DNA of 64,000 bases, taken from contig NC_088300.1 of assembly GCF_032854445.1 (NCBI RefSeq), forward strand, positions 27,883,608-27,947,607. Direction: 5' to 3'. This document shows positions 54,201 through 63,200 of this stretch, in pieces. Position numbers and translations under genes: made by a program. The notes under the pieces were generated by a model that worked only from the letters and a program-made list of their open reading frames with translations, did not search any database and was not told the DNA's origin. The number at the start of each line of letters is the position of its first letter. Position 1 is the first letter of the stretch. This DNA comes from Liolophura sinensis (Eukaryota; Mollusca; Polyplacophora; Chitonida; Chitonidae).

Positions 54201-57200
54201 AGTCAGGCACTAGCCAACTACTGGTTTGTCTATGGTGCACCTGTTCAATGGTAGGGGTACACTGAAAGTTCTCTAATGGCAACCTAACAGTCAGGCACTA
54301 GCCAACTAATGGTTTGTCTTTGGTGCACCTGTTCAAGGTAGGGGTACACTGAAAGTTCTCCAACAGCAATCTAAAAGTGAGGCACTGGCCAACTACTGGT
54401 TTATCGGTGGTGCACCTGTACAATAATACGGGTACACTGAAAGTTCTCTAATGGCAACCTAACAGTGAGACACTAGCCAACTATTGGTTTATCGGTGGTG
54501 CACCTGTAAAATAATAGGGGTACACTGAAAGTTCTCTAATGGCAACCTAACAGTGAGACATTAGCCAACTACTGGTTTATCGGTGGTGCACCTGTACAAT
54601 AATAGGGGTACACTGAAAGTTCTCTAATGGCAACCTAACAGTGAGGCACTAACCAACTATTGGTTTGTCCATGGTGCACCTGTACAATGATAGGGGTACA
54701 CTGAAAGTTCTCCAACGGCAATCTAAAAGTGAGGCACTTGCCAACTACTGGTTTGTCTTTGGTGCACCTGTTCAATGACAGGGATACACTGAAAGTTCTC
54801 TAACTGCAACCTAACATCGAGGCACTAGCCAACTACTGGTTATGGTGCAACTGTTCCATGATAGGGGTACACTGAAAGTTCTTTAACTGCAACCTAACAG
54901 TGAGGCATTAACCAACTACTGGTTTGTCTATGGTGCACCTGTTCAATGGTAGGGGTACACTGAAAGTTCTCTAATGGCAACCTAACAGTCAGGCACTAGC
55001 CAACTAATGGTTTGCCTTTGGTGCAACTGTTCAATGGTAGGGGTACACTGACAGTCCTCTAATGGCAACCTAACAGCGAGACACTAGCCAACTGCTGGTT
55101 TGTCTTTGGTGCACCTGTTCAATGGTAGGGGTACACTGAAAGTTCTCTAATGGCAATCTAACAGTGAGACACTAACCAACTACTGGTTTGTCTATGGTGC
55201 ACCTGTTCAATGGTAGGGGTACACTGAAAGTTCTCTAATGGCAACCTAACAGTCAGGCACTAGCCAACTAATGGTTTGTCTTTGGTGCAACTGTTCAATG
55301 GTAGGGGTACACTGAAAGTTCTCTAATGGCAACCTAACAGTGAGACACTAGCCAACTATTGGTTTATCGGTGGTGCACCTGTGCAATGATAGGGGTAGAC
55401 TGAGGCAACCTAACAGTGAGGCACTAGCCAACTACTGGTTTGTCTATGGTGCATCTGTACAATGATAGGGGTACACTGAAAGTTCTCTGCAGGCAACCTA
55501 ACAGTGAGGCACTAGCCAACTACTGGTTTGTCCATGGTGCACCTGTTCAATGATAGGGGTACACTGAAAGTTCTCTAATGGCAACCTAACAGTCAGGCAC
55601 TAGCCAACTACTGGTTTGTCTATGGTGCATCTGTACAATGATCGGGGTACACTGAAAGTTCTCTAATGGCAACCTAACAGTGAGGCACTAGCCAACTACT
55701 GGTTTGTCCATGGTGCACCTGTTCAATGATAGGGGTACACTGAAAGTTCTCCAACGGCAATCTAAAAGTGAGGCACTTGCCAACTACTGGTTTGTCTTTG
55801 GTGCACCTGTTCAATGACAGGGATACACTGAAAGTTCTCTAACTGCAACCTAACATCGAGGCACTAGCCAACTACTGGTTATGGTGCAACTGTTCCATGA
55901 TAGGGGTACACTGAAAGTTCTTTAACTGCAACCTAACAGTGAGGCATTAACCAACTACTGGTTTGTCTATGGTGCACCTGTTCAATGGTAGGGGTACACT
56001 GAAAGTTCTCTAATGGCAACCTAACAGTCAGGCACTAGCCAACTAATGGTTTGCCTTTGGTGCAACTGTTCAATGGTAGGGGTACACTGACAGTCCTCTA
56101 ATGGCAACCTAACAGCGAGACACTAGCCAACTGCTGGTTTGTCTTTGGTGCACCTGTTCAATGGTAGGGGTACACTGAAAGTTCTCTAATGGCAATCTAA
56201 CAGTGAGACACTAACCAACTACTGGTTTGTCTATGGTGCACCTGTTCAATGGTAGGGGTACACTGAAAGTTCTCTAATGGCAACCTAACAGTCAGGCACT
56301 AGCCAACTAATGGTTTGTCTTTGGTGCAACTGTTCAATGGTAGGGGTACACTGAAAGTTCTCTAATGGCATCCTAACAGTGAGACACTAGCCAACTATTG
56401 GTTTATCGGTGGTGCACCTGTGCAATGATAGGGGTAGACTGAGGCAACCTAACAGTGAGGCACTAGCCAACTACTGGTTTGTCTATGGTGCATCTGTACA
56501 ATGATAGGGGTACACTGAAAGTTCTCTGCAGGCAACCTAACAGTGAGGCACTAGCCAACTACTGGTTTGTCCATGGTGCACCTGTTCAATGATAGGGGTA
56601 CACTGAAAGTTCTCTAATGGCAACCTAACAGTCAGGCACTAGCCAACTACTGGTTTGTCTATGGTGCATCTGTACAATGATCGGGGTACACTGAAAGTTC
56701 TCTAATGGCAACCTAACAGTGAGGCACTAGCCAACTACTGGTTTGTCCATGGTGCACCTGTTCAATGATAGGGGTACACTGAAAGTTCTCTAACTGCAAC
56801 CTAACAGTGAGGCACTAGCCAACTACTGGTCCTCCACAGACAACCTCGATAACAGTGAACCATTAGCATGCTAGCGTCTATGATGCAACTATCGATTGCT
56901 CATAGAATGCAGCAAGTTCCCATTAGCAATATAAACAGGCTGCATTATCAGTGAAAAGAAGACTGGCTAAATGCTAGAAATCAACTACAAGTGATCTAGT
57001 GATGAACTAAAGGCATGACACCAATTAGTCTGGTACTACAGGCACACAATTAAAACTGATCCAGGACCAATTTAGAACTTGTGCAGTAAATCACAAGGTT
57101 GACGTCTTCAGGCAACTAAGCATCACCAGTGCCAACAGGTTGTAAGTAAAACTCCACCTTGCTGAAGCTTGTATTGATTGGACATCCCAGCTAGCGAGCT

Positions 57201-60200
57201 AGCTTTAACATCGTGAAATCTCACACAGTAAGGACAAGACCCTGGGGTTGTTTGACAAGTACATAGGTGGTGTTGTGATCAGACAGTGTACCGGTCAGTT
57301 ATCAGGCCAGTCTGACATGTTTGGGAGAACTGACCGGGCGGGACAATCATCAAGTCTGACTGAGTGGACTGACAGTCTACCAGGTACATATACTGCTCTG
57401 ACTTTTATCCATCATTTCACTCCACTGATTAATCTGGAAAAAATCCCTCTCCTCAAGTTTACTTAATAGCGAGGCTGCCACCTGCAGACTTCTGACTTGT
57501 TTTTTAACACCTACAACTGGATGGTTATGGCCACAATTATACTGAACTGGTCTGCTCGTGGAATTTGACCCAGACCCCCCACACCCCCACAGTTCGGATC
57601 CTAAATTAACAATCTCTAAACATGACACATCAAAGCATAAATAATGTAGGGGATCCATGGCCATACTCTGATCTGTTGTGCCTTCCACTGTCAGCTTTAA
57701 TCTGATCACTCAAGCCATAAATGGCATCAGCTGACTGAGCTGGAAGCCTTATCCTAGTTTAATACCAACCTTTACTTTCACTAAATGTTTCACAACAACT
57801 ACTGTGGCTCAAAATACACCACAAAAAGGACTGATGACACATTAATTAGCAGTTTTCAATGGATTTGTGAATACATGTAGCTCATTCTAATCAACAGATC
57901 TGTTTTGAGTATGCATTTCCAAGGTCTTAGAAATGATTATAAAATCCACATGGGAGACATACATATATTTTTTGCTCTGAAATTCAGCCAAATAAGGTAA
58001 CAAAGGTAGACAACAACATGACACACAAGCCACAACACAAATAATTTAGAATGACAATTATTAATATTTCAGCTTGAAAAGCTTATATATTTGTCTCATC
58101 AGGTAAACCCCATTGCATATCATAAGTAGAGACAAAAACGCACATGATAAAATATGAATGTGGTGCCCTCCTTTTCCCATAGAATGACATATTGGGTCTC
58201 TTCTGAACTGACATATTGGGTCTATTCTGAACTGACAAAACTTTAAAAACATGAGTGAAGTTCTAGCAGATTGCCCTATAAAATTATTGCACAGGTGATA
58301 GTGTACAATAGACTACAGGCCTTAGGCCAGAGTTACTTTGCGTGGGACTATGATTTGCTAAATACTTGCAACTTAAATTTCAGGCACTGGTCCCAGGATC
58401 ATGAAGCGATCTTAGATTGAAGTCAAAATTTCACATTACTTTAAAATTGTGATTTCTTATGTATCAAGGTCAAAATGTTGCTTGACAATGTAAATTCTGG
58501 GAAACTTAAAGTCAAAAAATGTCAAACAAATGTCAGCTAAAATTATTATAAAAGAAAGAACATACCCAGTTTTATGATTGAAATTTTGACTTAAGTCTAA
58601 GATCACTTCGAGATCCTGGGGCCTGAGATCATGAATCTGTCCAAGGCAGTATGAACTTGGAAAAAGTTTACTGGGATTAAACTGTAACTAATCTTAGGAA
58701 CCTTCAGATTATAGGAAAAGACAACACTAAAATGAAGGATATATCATATGAAAGACTATTACAAACTGTCCTTGAAAATAGCTAAATTTATTCTTGTAGA
58801 ATTTTTCTGACCAAGTAAAATGGTGTTAAAAGATCAGATTCTATTGTGGTCTGTAGTGAAAGAATGATTATGGCTTAACACCATATGGACAATATGGTCT
58901 GTTGTGATATTTCACTTTGTTGAACAAACTGAATAAAAAAAAAAAAAGAATGACTTTACTTGGCAGTTTTTAATAGTCTTTCTGGTGTATACTTCATTTT
59001 AGTCTCTTCTTTGCCTTTAATACTATGAGTTGAAATTGAAAATTACAATTTAGTTTAACCCTAAGTTCACGGATAAAGGCAGAAGGTAAGACTATAAGAG
59101 ACACAAGACAGAGACAGCTTTTTATTTTGGGGCTTCTGGTACTGATCATTTTCACTTTCTACTTACGTGTTATGTGAGCTGGAAATGAAGTAATGGGCTA
59201 AAGGGTGTGACATGTCTTGACACACCACTTTATGTTCAGTTTCAAAAACATCACACTCTTCTGACAGGAGGTAAGCTGTGAAGCCTGTGCAAAGAGAAAC
59301 AATCATGGGATTCTAATGAAATGACTGTATCGTCTACAAATGTAGCCATGTTCTGCACAGAAATGGACAAAGAATGGGAAAAAAGAATTAATTCAAAATG
59401 GCTACCATATCCCACAAAACATCTTTGTCACCTTGTTTTCAGGCTCCTCAACAACTGAATGGCAAGTTAAAAGACAGGATACAAAATTTTACTGACTGAC
59501 AGGATCATGTACACGTAGAGCAACTTAAATGTACAAAGCTGCTTGATGCAGTTAACAGAGAAGAAAGCAGTTCATCTTGCATACTGATCATTCACTGTGA
59601 AAAAAGACAATTCTGACATATGGTAACACATGTATATCTAATGATATATGTGTGTGTTTACACAATATTAAATTACTCACCATCAATACCCAAATGACCT
59701 TGCCTTCTCCCATCTTTTGATGGTTCAAATTTGTCCATGATTTCTAAACATTTGTCTTTTGTAACCCGTGCCATCTTCAAAAAAAAAAAACAAAGTACAC
59801 ATTAAAAAACATACATTCTGTAATATTTACTTATTTATTTCTTTGATTGGTGTTTTATGCCCTACTCAAGATTATTTCACTGGTGGCGGCCAGCATTATG
59901 GCAGGAGGACACCGGGTAGAGCAAGGGGGAAACCCATGGCCATCTGCAGGTTGCGGACAGACCTTCCCATGCATGTGAGGAAGCCAGCATAAGCTCGACT
60001 TGAACTCACAGTGACCACATCGGTGAGAGGCTCCTGGGTCATTACGCCATGCTGGCGTGTTCACCACCTAGACCATTTTGTAATATAATACTGTCTTATT
60101 TATGTAGAAAAGTATTTAATGTGTGTTGGGTCATATACACGTACGTACATAGAAATCCTACATGAAATCCTACATGCTTAAACAAAACCTTGAATAAGCT

Positions 60201-63200
60201 GGAGGCTTGTGGGAATAAGCTTGTGTATATTAAGCACCAAATGGCACCATCCTAGGACTGCAAGCTTAGAACTGTGCTGTAACTTCAGAACATCACTAGT
60301 TTTCTAATAACTGCAAAACTCTGCCCGAGTTTACTTTGGCAGAATAGAAGGCCTTGTGTCAGGGTAGATAACACACAAGTGTGAGCACACAGGATACAAG
60401 AAACCCTGGAATTTGTAAACTAGAATCACCTATCTTTGCAGCGTCAGAAGCTGTTTACTTTTACAACCACGAATGTTTGAAGAAGCATGGTTCACTTGTA
60501 CTCGTATTTTTCAGCTAAACTCAATGACATCCTGATCATAAGCAAGAACACTGTTAATATTACATTAGGGGATAATGTTTATAAACTATTAAAAAGTATT
60601 AAAAAGTAAGAGTTTGCACGGCATTTATTATGTTACATTTTTTTGCATCTGTAAATCATGGATTCATTGTTATGACAGCGAAAATGTTTAAACAATATTA
60701 TTCATTTTACAATGACATATTTTACATTAATTAATAATCACTCTCAACAGTCAAGTTTGCAGCTTTTTACACTTGTCTTCATGTATGTAAAATCTTTTAA
60801 GCTAGTATAGAAAAAAACACACCAATATTCACTGATCAAAACCTATGAAAAGTATGATTTTATCAGTTTGCACTGAATAAAGCCTTCAGCACATACTTGA
60901 ATAAACATCTTTCAAAAAAATGAAAAGGTGGAAGAATTACAGTACATAATAAATACACCACGTTCTATGTTTAATAGTAAAAGCCATGCATCCAGTTTTA
61001 CTTACGCCTTGCTCTGCTTCTAAAAAAAGTAATAAATCGTCTGTTGTCATGTAATCTGCATTGCTCGCATACCTGAAACAGACAAATTTGCTTGTAGCAA
61101 TGCAGTTTTGAAGAATACTATTTCTAGAATTTCAAAATGCACCTGAAATGCAGAAGCCTGCATCTCAGAACAAATGATGGACAGATGTTCTGAAATGCTT
61201 ATTTACAACTCACTGAAACAAATTCATGCTCTCTGTCTTCACATAAATGACAAATACAGAGAACACACAGCATTTCAAATACAGATGGTTTAAGTATTCC
61301 GTGTGCTCAACTGCTGAAAGTTTCATAATTCCCAGAGGAGAAAATTCAGGAGAGAAACAGACAAAAAATTGTAGCCAGAATTACTATCTCCTGACAACAT
61401 ATCACAGATACCATTTGCCAGTTTTCCGTGTAAAAGAGCAGAAAAAAACAAGAACTTCATTCACAGCATAAAGTACACTCATGTATCTAGTAAGTACACT
61501 CACTAAATGCTGAATTAAAGCATCAGATATAACAAAGTTAAACATTACGATTTTCGAGCATCTGACCACCTCTGAAATGTTATCTTAAAACAGATGTGTC
61601 CAAATTAAACTTTCAGATAATAAAAAATTAACACTGTCACAGATTGAAATTTTGAATTTAGTCAGTAAGAGCTTTGTGGTACTTACAGGTAACCTGTAAC
61701 CCTGTAATCTCAAAACACTGAAGCATACATGTCATGATTCTTTGAATCAATGGCTCTCCCTATGACCCTGTCATGCAGGTGGATTGATTAGATTTAAAGT
61801 GTATGGCGATTAGAAAAAAGAAAAAAATGGCAAACATGCCATGCATACAAATGAGATGATTTTGTATAAATCAAGACGGAAAGTGTCTTCCCATTTCTTG
61901 TTAGACTAAAATCCTCTTAAAGGGCACCTACATTAATAAATAAATAAATAAATGAATGAACTAACAATAATAAAATGTACATCTGGGCCAAGAAGCAATG
62001 GCCAACACTTTTTTCTGGTGCTTTGACTTTTGTCTGCATTCAAATTTCACAATCCTGAAGGGGAATTTATATTCAAAGATTACTGGCAGGATCCGAATGA
62101 GATTGGTATCAACTTCAGGATCACTTTTCATATTCATCTCACCTGACAAGTAAAAAATAGATCTCTGGTCTAGTTGAGATTTCCTTGAATAAGGAGATGA
62201 ATTCATCACTGTTCAGTCTTCCTCTTGATTCATCACTTCTCTTCAACTGAAGCTCCTATGAAGAATAGAGAACATCGCTAGATTTCATTCACTGATTAAA
62301 GTGTCCACTCTAAGGCTATGCCATGATCATGATTATCTCTAATTTCATGAACAAGTACCTGAAATTATCACATTACAAACATACAAAATCAACATTTCGA
62401 AATCCAAAATCAGAAAAAAGATTCATTGGAAACATTTTTTCTCATTAATTACCTGTTCTTTGCATTTCTGCTATTAACAAAGCAATATCTTTTCATAAAA
62501 CCAGAAACTGGTAATAAGTAAATCAGATACTGGTAATAAGTAAATCAGATACTGATGGCAAGTAAACCAGATACTGGCAATAAATAAACCAGATACTGGT
62601 GATAAGTAAACCAGATACTGGTGACAAGTAAACCAGATACTGGTGACAAGTAAACCAGATACTGGCAATAAATAAACCAGATACTGGTAATAAGTAAATC
62701 AGACACTGGTAATAAGTAAACCAGATATTGATGATAGGTAAATCAGATACTGGTGACAAGTAAATCAGATACTGGCAATAAATAAACCAGATACTGGTGA
62801 TAAGTAAATCAGATACTGGCAATAAATAAACCAGATACTGGTGATAAGTAAACCAGATATTGGTGACAAGTAAACCAGATACTGGCAATAAATAAACCAG
62901 ATACTGGCAATAAGTAAATCAAACACTAGTAATAAGTAAACCAGATATTGGTGATAGGTAAATCAGATACTGGTGACAAGTAAATCAGATACTGGCAATA
63001 AATAAACCAGATACTGGTGATAAGTAAACCAGATACTGGCAATAAATAAACCAGATACTGGTGATAAGTAAACCAGATACTGGTGACAAGTAAACCAGAT
63101 ACTGGCAATAAATAAACCAGATACTGGTAATAAGTAAATCAGACACTAGTAATAAGTAAACCAGATATTGGTGATAGGTAAATCAGATACTGGTGACAAG

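Noticed and set aside
53191-56832. CRISPR array
   Set aside because: The regular repeats have no unique spacers; they are head-to-tail satellites in an animal intron.
57377-57709. 110-codon - strand open frame
   Set aside because: No domain, no splice context, and text near 57511 resembles other intronic sequence ('acaactggatggttat' versus 47688), suggesting dispersed repeat.
62474-63108. Open frames encoding repeated [11 protein letters not shown]-type peptides (- strand)
   Set aside because: Translation of a 22-bp minisatellite read in all three phases; not a membrane protein gene.
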